A stretch of 64,000 nucleotides of DNA from Streptomyces cyaneofuscatus (GCF_000718135.1 NZ_JOEM01000001.1:682001-746000); one strand, 5' to 3'; shown: positions 39,908-48,491, counted from the first letter of the stretch. A program made the numbers and translations. Notes: generated by a model not told the origin, from the sequence alone.

Positions 39908-39932
39908 AGTACCTTACTTCAAAGTGGGTACT
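39908..39932. promoter_or_regulatory. HxlR operator candidate
   Basis: The hexamers AGTACC and GGTACT form inverted arms 13 bases apart, with a nested ACTT-CA-AAGT inside. The site directly abuts the HxlR start codon, and the divergent gene starts 74 bases away, so binding would repress the regulator and could control the neighbour. Confidence 0.65.
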
Positions 39933-40005
39933 TTCCATTAGTTAGTGCTCGCCCTACGCTGGATCGGGAAAGCACGAAAGCAATCACCGACAGCAGGAGC
40001 CCCCC

Positions 40006-40866
40006 ATGAGCATCGTCGTCACCGGAGCCACCGGAGAACTCGGCCGCCTCGTCATCGACGAACTGCTGGCCACGGTCCCGGCCGGCGAGATCGTCGCGGT
40101 CGTCCGCAACAAGGAGAAGGCCGCCGCGCTGGCGGCCCGGGGCGTGGAGCTCCGTATCGCCGACTACGACCATCCCGAGACCCTCGCCGAGGCCTTCCGG
40201 GCCGGTGACCGGGTGCTGCTGATCTCCGGCAGCGAGGTGGGCAAGCGGGTCGCGCAGCACTCCGCGATCGTCGAGGCGGCGAAGGCGGCGGGCGTGGCGC
40301 AGCTCGCGTACACCGGCATCCTCGGCGGACCCGACGCGGACTTCCTGCTGGCCGACGAGCACAAGGCCACCGAGCAACTGATCCTGGACTCCGGGCTGCC
40401 CTACACCTTCCTCCGCAACGGTTGGTACACGGAGAACTACACCGCCAACCTCGCTCCCGTCCTGGAGCACGGCGCGGTCGTCGCCAACGCGGGCGAGGGC
40501 AGGATCGCCTCCGCCTCCCGGGCCGACTACGCCGCCGCGGCTGCGGTCGTGGTGACCGGCGAGGGCCACCTCGGCAAGGCCTACGAGCTGAGCGGCGACA
40601 CCGCCTGGTCGCTCGCCGAGTACGCGGCCCTGCTGTCCGAGGTGACCGGCAAGGAGATCGCGTACAAGGAGGTCCCGGCCGCCGTGCACCAGGAGATCCT
40701 GGTCGGCGCGGGCCTGCCCGAGGGGTTCGCCGCGATCCTCACCGACGTGGACGAGGCCATCGCGCGCGGGCGGCTGGCGGGGACGAGCGGCGACCTGGCC
40801 CGGCTGACCGGCCGCCCGACGACCCCGCTGGCCACGACCGTACGCGCGGCGCTCGCCGCCGTCTGA
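40006..40866 (+). CDS. NmrA-like NAD(P)H:quinone oxidoreductase (QorB-type)
   Basis: The 286-residue protein starts MSIVVTGATGELGRLVIDEL (dinucleotide site) and shows RVLLISGSEVGKRVAQHSAI, LAYTGILGGPDADFLLADEH and PYTFLRNGWYTENY, all typical of the QOR2/YtfG atypical SDR family. These enzymes reduce quinones with NADPH. The divergent HxlR regulator probably controls it. ATG start with GCAGGAG upstream. Confidence 0.92.
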   Translation: MSIVVTGATGELGRLVIDELLATVPAGEIVAVVRNKEKAAALAARGVELRIADYDHPETLAEAFRAGDRVLLISGSEVGKRVAQHSAIVEAAKAAGVAQLAYTGILGGPDADFLLADEHKATEQLILDSGLPYTFLRNGWYTENYTANLAPVLEHGAVVANAGEGRIASASRADYAAAAAVVVTGEGHLGKAYELSGDTAWSLAEYAALLSEVTGKEIAYKEVPAAVHQEILVGAGLPEGFAAILTDVDEAIARGRLAGTSGDLARLTGRPTTPLATTVRAALAAV

Positions 40867-41020
40867 CCTCCTGCCCGCAGGACCCTCACCAGCCCCTCCC
40901 CCCACCTGTGTCGCGAGTGTCATGAGTGTTTACCTGAGACGGCTATGACATGAGGCTCTTCCGGCGTTACCGTCATCCCGTCGGGCAGACGCGCCGGCAC
41001 AGGCAGTCCGGGAGGGGCCC

Positions 41021-42061
41021 GTGAAGGGGAAGAACGAACAGCGGGCCGGCCTGCTGTATGGAGTCGGCGCGTACGGGATGTGGGGCCTCGTCCCCCTCTT
41101 CTGGCCGCTCCTGAAGCCGTCGGGGGCGATCGAGATCCTCGCCCACCGCATGGTCTGGTCCCTGGCCGTCGTCGGGATCGCCCTCCTCGTCGTCCGGCGC
41201 TGGGCCTGGATCGGCGAGTTGGTGCGCGACCCGCGCAAGCTGGGCCTCATATCGGTGGCGGCGGCGACCATCACCCTCAACTGGGGCCTCTACATCTGGG
41301 CCGTCAACAACGGCCAGGTGGTCGAGGCCTCGCTCGGCTACTTCATCAACCCGCTGGTCACCATCGCCATGGGCGTCCTGCTGCTCGGCGAGCGGCTGCG
41401 GCCGGTGCAGTGGATCGCGGTCGCCACCGGCCTGGCCGCCGTACTCGTGCTGGCGATCGGGTACGGGCGGCCGCCGTGGATCTCGCTGATCCTGGCGTTC
41501 TCCTTCGCCACCTACGGCCTGGTCAAGAAGAAGGTCAACATGGGCGGCCTGGAGTCACTGGCCGCCGAGACCGCCATCCTGTTCCTGCCCGCGCTCGGCT
41601 TCCTGCTCTGGCTGACGGCCACCGGCGCGTCGACGTTCACCGCCGGAGACGCGGGGCTGGGCCACGGGGCGCTGCTCGCCGCGACGGGCATCGTCACGGC
41701 GGTCCCGCTGATCTGCTTCGGCGCGGCGGCGATCCGGGTGCCGCTCTCGACGCTGGGGCTGCTCCAGTACCTGGCGCCGGTCTTCCAGTTCGTCCTCGGC
41801 ATCGTCTACTTCCACGAGGAGATGCCGCCCGAGCGGTGGGCCGGGTTCGCGCTGGTCTGGCTGGCCCTCTCCCTGCTGACCTGGGACGCGCTGCGCAACG
41901 CCCGCCGCAACCGGGTCCTGGCGGCGAAGCTGCTGGCGACCGCGGCTGCGGCCCCGGCACCGGCGACCCCGGAGGCCGCAACCCCGGAGGCCGCAACCCC
42001 GGAGGCCGTGACCTCGGAGACCGCAACGCCGGAGACCGCGACCCAACAAAAGATTACCTAG
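41021..42061 (+). CDS. rarD: RarD-type EamA permease
   Basis: The 346-residue membrane protein has about ten hydrophobic helices in two EamA repeats, with RarD signatures GVGAYGMWGLVPLFWPLLKP, ILAHRMVWSL, NWGLYIWAVNNGQVVEASLG and GYFINPLVTIAMGVLLLGER. Substrate is unknown. GTG start at 41021 with GGGAGGG upstream. The C-terminus carries an Ala-Thr-Pro-Glu repeat tail (five copies of an ATPE-like unit), probably disordered. Confidence 0.93.
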   Translation: MKGKNEQRAGLLYGVGAYGMWGLVPLFWPLLKPSGAIEILAHRMVWSLAVVGIALLVVRRWAWIGELVRDPRKLGLISVAAATITLNWGLYIWAVNNGQVVEASLGYFINPLVTIAMGVLLLGERLRPVQWIAVATGLAAVLVLAIGYGRPPWISLILAFSFATYGLVKKKVNMGGLESLAAETAILFLPALGFLLWLTATGASTFTAGDAGLGHGALLAATGIVTAVPLICFGAAAIRVPLSTLGLLQYLAPVFQFVLGIVYFHEEMPPERWAGFALVWLALSLLTWDALRNARRNRVLAAKLLATAAAAPAPATPEAATPEAATPEAVTSETATPETATQQKIT

Positions 42062-42128
42062 TTGCTTTTATTACTCAGTTACGTTTCCCTGGTGGCTCCG
42101 ACGGAACCGTGACCGAGGAGCAGCAGCC

Positions 42129-43769
42129 ATGACCGACGCCTCGACCGACGTACTCATCGTGGGCGCGGGCCCCACCGGCCTCACCCTGGCCCTCGACCTG
42201 GCCCGGCGGGGCGCCGCCGTACGCATCGTGGACAAGTCCCCCGCCCACCCCCGCACCTCGCGCGCCAAGGGCCCCAACCCCCGGTCCCTGGAGATCCTGG
42301 CGGACCTGGGGGTGGTGGACGAGGTGCTGGCCGCCGGTTCGGCGCCGCTGCCCATGCGCGTGTACCGCGACCACCGCCCGGTCGCCGAGACCGACCCCTG
42401 GGCGGACGCGGCCCCGACACCGGCCACGCGGTTCGACCGGCCGTGGCTGATCGCCCAGTGGCGGCTGGAGGAGATCCTGCGCGCCCGGCTGGCGGGTCAC
42501 GGCGTCCGCGTCGAGCTGGGCCGCGAGGTCGTGGGCCTGGAGGAGGAGGCCGACGGGCACCACGTGGACGTGACGTTCGCGGACGGCCGGGCGGAACGCG
42601 CGCGGTACGTCGTCGGGTGCGACGGCGCCCACAGCCCCGTACGCAAACTGCTCGGGATCACCTTCGACGGGACGACCGCCGAAGACCAGGTGATGGTCAG
42701 CGGCGATGTGGAGCTGGACCACGAGGACCTGGGCCGGGACCGGTGGCACCAGTGGTTCGACGCGGACGGGGCGGTCATGCTCTGCCCCATTCCCGGTACG
42801 CGGACGGGGTGGTGGTTCCAGGCCGGGCCCGAGCGGGACGCGGACGGCCGGCCGCTCGCGCCCACCCTCGACGGCTTCCGGCGGCTGTTGACCCAGCACA
42901 CCGGCCTGCCGGGCCGCCACCTGACCCGGGCCGAGCTGCTGTCGACGTACCGGGTGAACGTCCGTATGGCCGACCGCTACCGGGTGGGCCGGGTCCTCCT
43001 CGCCGGGGACGCGGCCCATGTGCACGCCATCGCGGGCGGGCTCGGGATGAACACCGGGATCCAGGACGCCTTCAACCTGGGCTGGAAGCTGGGCCAGGTG
43101 CTCACCGGGCAGGCGGACGCGGGGCTGCTGGACACGTACGAGGAGGAGCGGCTCCCCGTCGCCGCCTGGACCCTCGACCTGACCTCCGACCGGCTGCGGG
43201 CCACTCTGGAGGCGATCCGCGAACCGGGCGGGAACCTGAGTTCCGCGATGACCCCGGAGACGGCGGGGCTCGGCATCGGCTACCGGTGGAGCAGCCTGGC
43301 GGGCACGGAAGCGGGCACGGAAGCCGGCAAGGCGCCCGATGCCCCGGCCACCGGCCCGCACCCCGGCGACCGCGCCCCCGACGCCCCCTGCCGGGACGCC
43401 GCGACCGGGGAGCGCACGCATCTGTACGGCACCTTCGCGGGCCCGCACACCACCGTCCTCGGCTTCGGCCCCGCGAGCGCGGCGGTACTGCGGGAGGTGG
43501 CGGCTACGTACGGAGAGGGGCCCGGGGTCCGCGCCTGCCGGGTGTACGCCGCCGACGAGGACCACGGCACGGCGGAGCCCGGATCGCTGATCGACGACCA
43601 GGGGCATGCGGCAGCCGCGTACGGCTTCGGCGCAGGTGGAAGCGGTCTTGTCGTCATCCGGCCCGACCATCATGTGGGGATCGTGGCCCCGGCCGGCGAC
43701 CCCGGTTCCGTACGGGAGTACCTGCGGCGGCTGCACGGGGCACCCGGCATGGTGGACGCGGTGCGATAA
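42129..43769 (+). CDS. FAD-dependent class A monooxygenase
   Basis: This 546-residue flavoprotein resembles aromatic and polyketide hydroxylases. It has the FAD GxGxxG motif (VLIVGAGPTGLTLALDLARR), the second motif (YVVGCDGAHSPVRKLLGI, with DG) and the third (RVLLAGDAAHVHAIAGGLGM, GD), followed by a thioredoxin-like C-terminal domain from residue about 390. ATG start with GAGGAG upstream. The 67-base gap before it is unusually AT-rich for this genome (42050-42090). Substrate cannot be predicted. Confidence 0.92.
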   Translation: MTDASTDVLIVGAGPTGLTLALDLARRGAAVRIVDKSPAHPRTSRAKGPNPRSLEILADLGVVDEVLAAGSAPLPMRVYRDHRPVAETDPWADAAPTPATRFDRPWLIAQWRLEEILRARLAGHGVRVELGREVVGLEEEADGHHVDVTFADGRAERARYVVGCDGAHSPVRKLLGITFDGTTAEDQVMVSGDVELDHEDLGRDRWHQWFDADGAVMLCPIPGTRTGWWFQAGPERDADGRPLAPTLDGFRRLLTQHTGLPGRHLTRAELLSTYRVNVRMADRYRVGRVLLAGDAAHVHAIAGGLGMNTGIQDAFNLGWKLGQVLTGQADAGLLDTYEEERLPVAAWTLDLTSDRLRATLEAIREPGGNLSSAMTPETAGLGIGYRWSSLAGTEAGTEAGKAPDAPATGPHPGDRAPDAPCRDAATGERTHLYGTFAGPHTTVLGFGPASAAVLREVAATYGEGPGVRACRVYAADEDHGTAEPGSLIDDQGHAAAAYGFGAGGSGLVVIRPDHHVGIVAPAGDPGSVREYLRRLHGAPGMVDAVR

Positions 43770-43787
43770 GGCTGATTGAGTGCCCGG

Positions 43788-44255
43788 ATGGGGACTGTCC
43801 TGGGCGAGATGAGGAACGTGCGGTGGCACGAGCTGCAGCATGCGCACGGCTCCGCGTCCCAGGTTCCCGGCATGCTGTCGCGGATCGCCTGGGGTGACGG
43901 CCCGACCGCCGAGGACGCCCTGAGGGACCTGGACCAGTGGATCGGCGCCCCGGCCGTGTTCGACGCGACGGTGGCCGCGGTGCCGTTCCTGTGGGAGCTG
44001 GCGGCGACGGAGACGGTCAAGGACCGGGCGGGCGTGCTGGACCTGCTCGCCACGATCCTCGCCGCCGGCCACGCCCAGCACCCCGAGTGGACGCACGCGG
44101 CGCACGAGGCGGTGGCGGAGGGCCGCCCGACGGCTGCCCGGCTGGCCGCGGGCACCTCGTCGGCCCAGCCCCAGTCCGTACGGGAGGCCGCCGCGCGGCT
44201 GCTGGCGGCGACGGACGAGCACGTCTGCGCCGCCTGCCGACCGCGTACGGACTGA
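43788..44255 (+). CDS. Hypothetical protein, HEAT-like
   Basis: The 155-residue product contains RWHELQHAHGSASQVPGMLS and VFDATVAAVPFLWELAAT, which recall the N-terminal repeats of a common Streptomyces HEAT-repeat-like family that is usually longer. It ends with CAACRPRTD. The start is uncertain: ATG 43788, ATG 43809 and TTG 43776 all fit and none has a strong ribosome binding site. Function unknown; possibly a shortened family member. Confidence 0.65.
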   Translation: MGTVLGEMRNVRWHELQHAHGSASQVPGMLSRIAWGDGPTAEDALRDLDQWIGAPAVFDATVAAVPFLWELAATETVKDRAGVLDLLATILAAGHAQHPEWTHAAHEAVAEGRPTAARLAAGTSSAQPQSVREAAARLLAATDEHVCAACRPRTD

Positions 44256-44384
44256 CGTCGGCGCACGACCACTGGATCACGGGCGGCCGACTCCAAGTGC
44301 CCCAGGGCCAAGGAGAGTTCAAGAGTTCGCCAAGACTTGGGCGCCACGAAAGTCCGGTAACGACAACGGAGTTACCGTCCGTGC

Positions 44385-45125
44385 GTGAAAACGACCCCAC
44401 ATGATCAAATCCGGGTGGCCACCAGCCGCCGTGCCCTGCTCCGCGCCTCCGTGGCCACCGCCGCGGTAGCCGCCGGAACCGGCCTCGTCACCGGCGCCTC
44501 CCCGGCCGGAGCCACGGCCCTCAGACGCCCCTCCCCCAGACCCGACACCCCCGCCGCCGCGCTGGCGGAGCTCTCGACGGGCAACCGGCGGTGGCGCACC
44601 CTGCACCAGCGGCACCCGCACGAGGCGCGCCCGCTGCGCCAGTCGCTGGTCTCCGGCCAGCACCCGTTCGCCCTGATCCTCGGCTGCATCGATTCCCGTG
44701 TACCGCCGGAGCTGGTCTTCGACCAGGGGCTCGGCGACCTGATGACCGTGCGCTCGGCCGGTGAGGTCCTCGACGAGGCCGTTCTCGGGAGCATCGCCTA
44801 CGGCGTCCTGGAGCTCGGCATCCCCCTGGTCGTGGTCCTGGGCCACCAGGCGTGCGGGGCGGTCGCCGCCGCCGTGGAGGCGGAGGAGACGGGAGCGGAG
44901 TTGCCCGCCCACATCCAGTACATAGCCGACCAGATCAAGCCCGCGATCGACCACACGCACCACGGCGCCGCACGGGTGGACGCGACGATCGACGCGCAGG
45001 TGCGGCTGGTCCGCTCGCGGCTGTCGCGGGAGGCCGATCTCGCCGCCAAGGTGAACGCGGGACAGCTGGCGATCGTCGGCGCCCGCTACGAGCTGAGCAC
45101 GCAGTTGGTGCACCGGGTGAGGTAA
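44385..45125 (+). CDS. Beta-carbonic anhydrase with Tat-like signal
   Basis: The enzyme hydrates CO2 to bicarbonate using zinc. Ligands are visible as Cys-Asp-Ser-Arg (ILGCIDSRVPPE) and HxxC (VLGHQACGAV), so the active site is complete. The N-terminus has SRRALLRAS and a hydrophobic stretch ending GASPAGA, a twin-arginine export signal, placing the enzyme outside the membrane. I keep GTG 44385 as start; GTG 44415 (MATSRRALLRAS) would place the Tat motif nearer the N-terminus. Confidence 0.9.
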   Translation: MKTTPHDQIRVATSRRALLRASVATAAVAAGTGLVTGASPAGATALRRPSPRPDTPAAALAELSTGNRRWRTLHQRHPHEARPLRQSLVSGQHPFALILGCIDSRVPPELVFDQGLGDLMTVRSAGEVLDEAVLGSIAYGVLELGIPLVVVLGHQACGAVAAAVEAEETGAELPAHIQYIADQIKPAIDHTHHGAARVDATIDAQVRLVRSRLSREADLAAKVNAGQLAIVGARYELSTQLVHRVR

Positions 45126-45155
45126 CCCGGCCGAAGCCCGTCAGGTCAGCTCAGG

Positions 45156-45545
45156 TCAGCTCAGCTCGGCCACCACCCGGTCCATCACACCCTTCCAGTA
45201 CGTACGCCGCTCCTCCCGTTCCTCCGCGCTCGCCAGCCGCTCCTGGTGGAAGCGGAGGACGGCCCGGTCCTCGGTGCTGCCGGGCGACACGGCGACCTGA
45301 ACGGTGGACGTGCCGTGGGTGAGGCGGACGCGGTCGCCCGGGCGATAGCTGCGGATCTCGCCCTCGACCCCGTCCGCCGTACGGTACGGAGCGCCCCTCT
45401 CCGTCGGGAGCGGCCCCTCGGCGCGGAGCCAGAGGGCGACGCCCTCCGGTCCGGTGATGAACTCCCAGACGTCCTGCGGCGGTTGCTGGATCGTGCGGGA
45501 GACACCGATCTCCCAGCCCGCGTCCTGAGTGAGTCCGGTAGGCAT
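45156..45545 (-). CDS. SRPBCC/AHSA1-like domain protein
   Basis: The 129-residue protein has the START/AHSA1 helix-grip pattern (RTIQQPPQDVWEFITGPEGV, ALWLRAEG, and C-terminal YWKGVMDRVVAELS). Such proteins bind hydrophobic ligands; the ligand is unknown. ATG at 45543-45545. It lies between a carbonic anhydrase gene (convergent) and a CGNR regulator upstream on the same strand, with tandem repeats between. Confidence 0.88.
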   Translation of the reverse strand: MPTGLTQDAGWEIGVSRTIQQPPQDVWEFITGPEGVALWLRAEGPLPTERGAPYRTADGVEGEIRSYRPGDRVRLTHGTSTVQVAVSPGSTEDRAVLRFHQERLASAEEREERRTYWKGVMDRVVAELS

Positions 45546-45554
45546 GGCACACCC

Positions 45555-45626
45555 CTTCAGTCAGTGGTCAGCTTCAGTCGGCCAGTGGTCAGCTTCAGTC
45601 AGTGGTCAGCTTCAGTCAGCGGTCAG
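45555..45626. repeat. Four 17-21 bp tandem repeats
   Basis: Four copies of CTTCAGTCAGTGGTCAG (starting at 45555, 45572, 45593, 45610; the second has a 4-base insertion, the fourth one change) fill the gap between the CGNR gene and the SRPBCC gene. The last copy encodes the stop and last codons of the CGNR protein. Confidence 0.85.
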
Positions 45627-46235
45627 CCGGGCGCGGTGGGCCCGGACCTTGTGGCGGTTGCCGCACCGCTCCATCGAGCACCAGCGCCGCTTGCCGGGCC
45701 GCGAGGTGTCGACAAACAGCAGGCGGCAGTCGTCGGCGCCGCACGTACGGACCCGGTGGGCGTACGCCCCCGTGAACAGGTCGACGGCATCCCGCGCGAC
45801 GGTGGAGAGCAGCGCGGTCCCGGTCGCGCCCGCCGCCCACTCCCGCGCCCCCTCGGCGGTCAGCCGGGCGGTCAGGGGCGGGTGCGCCGCCGCGTCGTTC
45901 ACGGTGGCGAGGTCGTCCGGCGCGGGCGGCAGCCCGGCCACCTGGGCCTCCGTCAGCTGCCAGAGCGCGTCGCGCAGGAGGCGCGCGGCCGCCACCTCGG
46001 CCGGGCTCACGGCAAGGTCCAGCCCGCCGGGCAGCCGGCTCTCCCCCGCCCAGCGCACCACGTCATCGGGGCCGTGCAGCACCTCGAAGTACGCGAGGGG
46101 CCCGGGTCCACCGGTCGGCAGGAGCTCCAGACACAGGGCGCCCGGGTCGAACCGGAACGAGCTGCCGTCCGGATGCACCAGCAACATCCCGGTCGGCTCC
46201 GGCCGTCCCGGCGTGTCCATTGCGCTCGTACTCAT
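45612..46235 (-). CDS. CGNR zinc-finger (ABATE domain) transcriptional regulator
   Basis: The 207-residue protein has an N-terminal ABATE-like stress-binding domain and a C-terminal CGNR zinc finger (VRTCGADDCRLLFVDTSRPG, then RWCSMERCGNRHKVRAHR). It probably regulates the divergent glyoxalase-fold gene. ATG 46235 is preceded by a TATAGT -10-like box only six bases away, so the mRNA is probably leaderless; ATG 46220 is an alternative start. Confidence 0.9.
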   Translation of the reverse strand: MSTSAMDTPGRPEPTGMLLVHPDGSSFRFDPGALCLELLPTGGPGPLAYFEVLHGPDDVVRWAGESRLPGGLDLAVSPAEVAAARLLRDALWQLTEAQVAGLPPAPDDLATVNDAAAHPPLTARLTAEGAREWAAGATGTALLSTVARDAVDLFTGAYAHRVRTCGADDCRLLFVDTSRPGKRRWCSMERCGNRHKVRAHRARLTAD

Positions 46236-46249
46236 GTAACCACTATAAA
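46220..46249. promoter_or_regulatory. Compact divergent promoter for two leaderless genes
   Basis: The octamer-like core ACTATAAA at 46242-46249 gives TATAAA for the plus strand, eight bases before ATG 46258, and TATAGT for the minus strand, six bases before ATG 46235. A plus-strand -35 TTGCGC (46220-46225) is 18 bases upstream. The two start codons are only 22 bases apart, so both transcripts must be leaderless or nearly so. Confidence 0.6.
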
Positions 46250-46257
46250 CGGTTTCC

Positions 46258-46713
46258 ATGACACGCACACTGTCCTGGAAGCTCGTCATCGACAGCGCCG
46301 ACCCGCACGCCCAGGCCGGATTCTGGGCCGAGGCCCTCGGCTATCTGATCGAGGACAACAGCGCCCTGGTCGAGCAGTTGCTCGCCGCCGGAGCCGTCCC
46401 CGAGGCCATCACCACCCACGCCCACGGCCGCCGCGCCTGGCTCGACCTCGCGGCAGCCCGGCACCCGGACGACCCGCACGACGAGACGAGCGGTACGGGG
46501 TTGGGGCGGCGGCTGCTGTTCCAGCGCGTCCCGGAACCGAAGACGGTCAAGAACCGCCTCCACATCGACGTGCACACGGCCCCCGGCGAGCGCGACGCGC
46601 AGGCGGAACGGCTGGTGGCGCTGGGCGCGCGCACCCTTCGCGCGGTCGACGAACCGGGCGGGAGCTGGCTCGTACTCTCGGATCCTGAGGGCAACGAGTT
46701 CTGCGTGAACTAA
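46258..46713 (+). CDS. VOC/glyoxalase-fold protein
   Basis: The 151-residue protein belongs to the vicinal-oxygen-chelate superfamily (KLVIDSADPHAQAGFWAEAL, NRLHIDVHTA, VLSDPEGNEFCVN). It matches the glyoxalase-like subfamily common in streptomycetes, of unknown substrate, possibly resistance or detoxification. No leader precedes the ATG. It is divergent from the CGNR regulator and followed by a repeat-filled gap and a second VOC gene. Confidence 0.88.
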   Translation: MTRTLSWKLVIDSADPHAQAGFWAEALGYLIEDNSALVEQLLAAGAVPEAITTHAHGRRAWLDLAAARHPDDPHDETSGTGLGRRLLFQRVPEPKTVKNRLHIDVHTAPGERDAQAERLVALGARTLRAVDEPGGSWLVLSDPEGNEFCVN

Positions 46714-46729
46714 TACAAGTCACGCGTGA

Positions 46730-46786
46730 CCCCTTAAGACCCCCCTTAAGAAGCCCCCCTTGAGGACCCTCCTTAAGGACCCTCCC
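46730..46786 (+). repeat. CTTAAG-containing tandem repeats between two VOC genes
   Basis: About four 13-14 base units of the type CCCCCCTTAAGAAG run through 46730-46786. They are C-rich with repeated CTTAAG cores, one mutated to CTTGAG. Confidence 0.75.
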
Positions 46787-46814
46787 GACTGCGACCGACC
46801 AGGAGAGCACTCTC

Positions 46815-47204
46815 ATGAAGATCCACCTGACCAGCGTCTTCGTCGACGACCAGGAGAAGGCCCTTCGCTTCTACACGGGCGTTCTGGGGTTCGTGACGAA
46901 GCACGACGTGCCGATGGGCGGCCCGGACCGCTGGCTGACCGTCGTCTCGCCGGAGGACCCTGACGGCACCGAACTCCTGCTGGAGCCGGACCGCCACCGC
47001 GCGGTCGGCCCGTACAAGACGGCCCTCGTCGAGGACGGCATTCCGGCCGCCGCCTTCGCCGTGGACGACGTACGGGCGGAGTTCGACCGGCTGCGGGGGC
47101 TCGGCGTGCGGTTCACCCAAGAGCCGCTGGAGATGGGCCCGGTGACGACGGCGATCCTGGACGACACGTGCGGCAACCTGATCCAGATCGCGCAGGGCGG
47201 CTAA
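46815..47204 (+). CDS. VOC/glyoxalase-fold protein
   Basis: This 129-residue member of the vicinal-oxygen-chelate superfamily starts MKIHLTSVFVDDQEKALRFY and ends TCGNLIQIAQ, with the expected paired beta-alpha-beta units. ATG preceded by CAGGAGAG. The last four bases overlap the convergent broken gene (CTAA serves as TAA on one strand and TAG on the other). Substrate unknown. Confidence 0.9.
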   Translation: MKIHLTSVFVDDQEKALRFYTGVLGFVTKHDVPMGGPDRWLTVVSPEDPDGTELLLEPDRHRAVGPYKTALVEDGIPAAAFAVDDVRAEFDRLRGLGVRFTQEPLEMGPVTTAILDDTCGNLIQIAQGG

Positions 47205-47732
47205 CCGGAGGGCGTCACGCCCGCGCCCCCCTCATCAGCATCCCCCTCCTTCCCACCCCCGTCGGCACCTCCGCCCCCGCCGCCCCGCTCGCGCTCCACC
47301 TCCTCCCGCATCCGCTCCGCCATCAGGTCCGCGAGGGGGTCGGTCACGTCCCAGGAGTGCGGGGCGGAGTGCCGGTCGAACAGGACGCACACCTCCCGCT
47401 CATCGGTGGCCAGCGTGCGCATGACGGCGGGGCACGGGGGCAGTTCGGCGAACCGGAAGCTGCGGCGCATGCCGGTGTCGGTGTCCGTGTCGGTCCAGAA
47501 CATCCACAGGTCCCGCGTGGCGGCCATCTCGCCCGCCCAGAACTGTGCGGCGTGCTCGGTCTTCTCGTCGTGCTCGCCCAGTTTCACACAGCAGCGTGTC
47601 GTCCAGCTCAGGCAGTTCCGGCACTCCGGGCACGGCCGGGGTCGGGGTCGGGCCCGGTTCGGCGTGCATGGCGGTGAGCACGACGAGCGTGCCCATCTCG
47701 GGGACTTCGGCGAAGGCGGTGCACTGCAACAC
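47201..47732 (-). pseudogene. Frameshifted hypothetical gene
   Basis: From GTG 47732 the reading is MLQCTAFAEVPEMGTLVVLT, continuing to PELDDTLLC near 47588. The coding sense then moves to another frame (VKLGEHDEKTEHAAQFWAGE and WDVTDPLADLMAERM) to a stop at 47201. Both halves look like one protein of a Streptomyces family often found near XRE regulators. The break is in CTGCTGTGTGAAACTG, where a two-base loss or one-base gain is enough. It could be a real pseudogene, a sequencing error, or less likely recoding. Confidence 0.65.
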
Positions 47733-47789
47733 GTGGATGATTCCTTGGTGGTTGAGGGGAGGGAGGGGAGGGAGGGGAAGACTCTCCGG

Positions 47790-48161
47790 CTACCGGCCCA
47801 CCGGACGGACGACGAGCCCGTACCAGGCCAGGGCGTCGCGGGCGACGAACTCGTACGGCAGCCCGTCGGCGAGCCGCAGCAGCGCGTAGTCGTGCTCGCG
47901 CAAGCTGCCTGCCCAGGAGCGGAGTTCGGCCGGTGCGTCGCGCGGAGCGCGGGTGACCGGGTGCAGGGCGCCGGCCGGAATCCACGGGGCGTACGGGTCG
48001 GGGTCCAGCGCGTCCGCGAACCGCCGCGCCTGCCGCCGCAGCCACCGGAGCGCGAGCCGCCGGGTCGGAGCGACGGTCCCGCCGAGCCGGACGGACCGGG
48101 CGGCATCTCCCGCGCGGCTCTCGGCGACGTACCAACGGACGGGCGCCTGGGCGGGGTTCAC
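47790..48161 (-). CDS. Hypothetical protein
   Basis: The 123-residue protein (start GTG 48159-48161, overlapping the upstream stop as GTGA) contains PVRWYVAESRAGDAARSVRL and a C-terminal LPYEFVARDALAWYGLVVRP. I recognise no domain. It is translationally coupled to the 94-residue protein at 48158 and read divergently from the XRE regulator, suggesting it belongs to that regulatory island. Confidence 0.7.
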   Translation of the reverse strand: MNPAQAPVRWYVAESRAGDAARSVRLGGTVAPTRRLALRWLRRQARRFADALDPDPYAPWIPAGALHPVTRAPRDAPAELRSWAGSLREHDYALLRLADGLPYEFVARDALAWYGLVVRPVGR

Positions 48162-48442
48162 AGCACTTCTCCCCGGCTGCGGGCGTTGAGGCGGGCGGTA
48201 CGGGCGCGGAGCTGCTCCATGAGGAGCGCGGGGCGTACGTAGCGGGGCTCCACCTCCCACTCGCTGCCGCCGCCCACCGGCCGCAGCGACCAGTAGAAGC
48301 CGGCGACCCCTCGGAACTCCCCCACGCGGTCCCCACGACTGGTGTCCACAAGGAGAGTTCCGGGATCAGGGACGCGTGGGCACCTCTCGTGATTCGGGCA
48401 CACGTTCTCGCCGTACACCAAAAGGCTCCTCTCTGTAGCCAT
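48158..48442 (-). CDS. Hypothetical protein
   Basis: The 94-residue protein begins MATERSLLVYGENVCPNHER and contains two Cys in CPNHERCP plus an Arg-rich C-terminus. It resembles small proteins encoded beside XRE-DUF397 genes in Streptomyces, but no function is known to me. The ATG at 48440-48442 lacks a strong ribosome binding site. It is divergent from the XRE gene. Confidence 0.7.
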   Translation of the reverse strand: MATERSLLVYGENVCPNHERCPRVPDPGTLLVDTSRGDRVGEFRGVAGFYWSLRPVGGGSEWEVEPRYVRPALLMEQLRARTARLNARSRGEVL

Positions 48443-48491
48443 ACGACTACCGGGGAAGCTCAGCGTGACCTACCGTCGAAGTGTCTTCAAC

